Shown one piece after another: positions 7,122-7,345 of a stretch of 7,345 nucleotides of DNA. The notes under the pieces were generated by a model. It was not told the origin of the DNA. It was given only the letters and a program-made list of their open reading frames with translations, and did no database searches. Where the stretch lies: NCBI GenBank assembly GCA_030743445.1, contig JASLSL010000199.1:1-7345 (forward strand). The letters run 5' to 3'. The stretch comes from Alphaproteobacteria bacterium (lineage in GTDB: Bacteria > Pseudomonadota > Alphaproteobacteria > UBA8366). The translations under genes and the position numbers were made by a program. The first letter of the stretch is position 1. Every line of letters begins with the position of its first letter.

Positions 7122-7345
7122 TCAGATTTCGGTGGTGGAACCAGTTCGACCCGCTCCACGTCGGCTTCATAGCTCGCTTGATCGCGCGGGTTGCGGCTCA
7201 GTGTCAGGAACAACGTATCCTCGGGGAAGACCATCGCGTGCTCGACCATCGGCGGCGTGAAGAACATCGCCCCTTGTTCGATCTCCACGACTTCCGGCGG
7301 CTCCTCGGAATTCACCGGCCGGTGGCTGTATTCGATCCGTCCAGA
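7118..7345 (-). CDS. Cupin-domain protein, C-terminal 75 residues only
   Basis: The frame is open to the window edge, so the true start lies beyond position 7345; a GTG at 7313-7315 is internal, because the family-like segment SGRIEYSHRP continues upstream of it. The visible part fits cupin motif 2: G-x5-P-P-M-x2-H-x3-F, with the histidine in PPMVEHAMVF, where the consensus G-x5-P-x-G-x2-H-x3-N has Gly and Asn. The tail LTLSRNPRDQ followed by YEADVERVEL closes the barrel. In a nucleotide-sugar operon such a protein may be a sugar epimerase or isomerase, but with motif 1 out of view the reaction cannot be assigned. Its stop overlaps the methyltransferase start (ATGA), so it belongs to the same operon, whose promoter must be further upstream. 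Confidence 0.75.
   Translation of the reverse strand, partial: SGRIEYSHRPVNSEEPPEVVEIEQGAMFFTPPMVEHAMVFPEDTLFLTLSRNPRDQASYEADVERVELVPPPKSE

Noticed and set aside
7118..7315. A 65-residue stand-alone protein starting at GTG 7315
   Set aside because: The frame stays open to the window edge, with residues that continue a cupin fold, so this is the end of a longer gene.

Overview
The window comes from a GC-rich bacterial chromosome, most likely an alphaproteobacterium (Rhodospirillales-like). That placement is inferred from strong G/C third-position bias, long mirror-frame open frames on the antisense strand, a soluble multi-PAS histidine kinase, and a caspase-like protease with the C-terminal helical repeat I associate with this class. 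No rRNA, tRNA, CRISPR array, insertion sequence or attachment site was seen.

Left part (1-1779, + strand): the 3' portion of a caspase-family (peptidase C14) gene whose beginning lies outside the window. After a 10-base gap comes a gene for a 193-residue exported protein of unknown function. The protease keeps both catalytic residues, His and Cys. It also carries a complete EF-hand-type calcium loop, a short helical repeat and a C-terminal beta-rich domain.

Middle (1855-3777, - strand): a 640-residue soluble hybrid-free sensor histidine kinase with three PAS domains, a HisKA domain and an HATPase_c domain. It converges on the exported-protein gene, and no response regulator lies nearby.

Right part (3833-7345, - strand): a tightly packed nucleotide-sugar operon read right to left. 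Its genes are a cupin protein (truncated by the window edge), a TcaB9/TylC3-type sugar C-methyltransferase, an extended short-chain dehydrogenase resembling UDP-glucuronate decarboxylase, and a Gfo/Idh/MocA oxidoreductase. Each of the three gene junctions is a 4-base start/stop overlap (ATGA, GTGA, GTGA), so the genes are almost certainly co-translated. Together they suggest synthesis of a C-methyl-branched nucleotide sugar for a surface polysaccharide or secondary metabolite. The decarboxylase-like active site of the SDR raises the possibility of a branched pentose rather than the usual branched 6-deoxyhexose. The glycosyltransferases that would use the sugar are not in view.

Coding is nearly continuous; no gap exceeds about 75 bases. 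The strongest candidates for undescribed biology are the caspase/exported-protein pair and the possible C-methyl-pentose pathway. Both are inferences from sequence motifs and gene order only.
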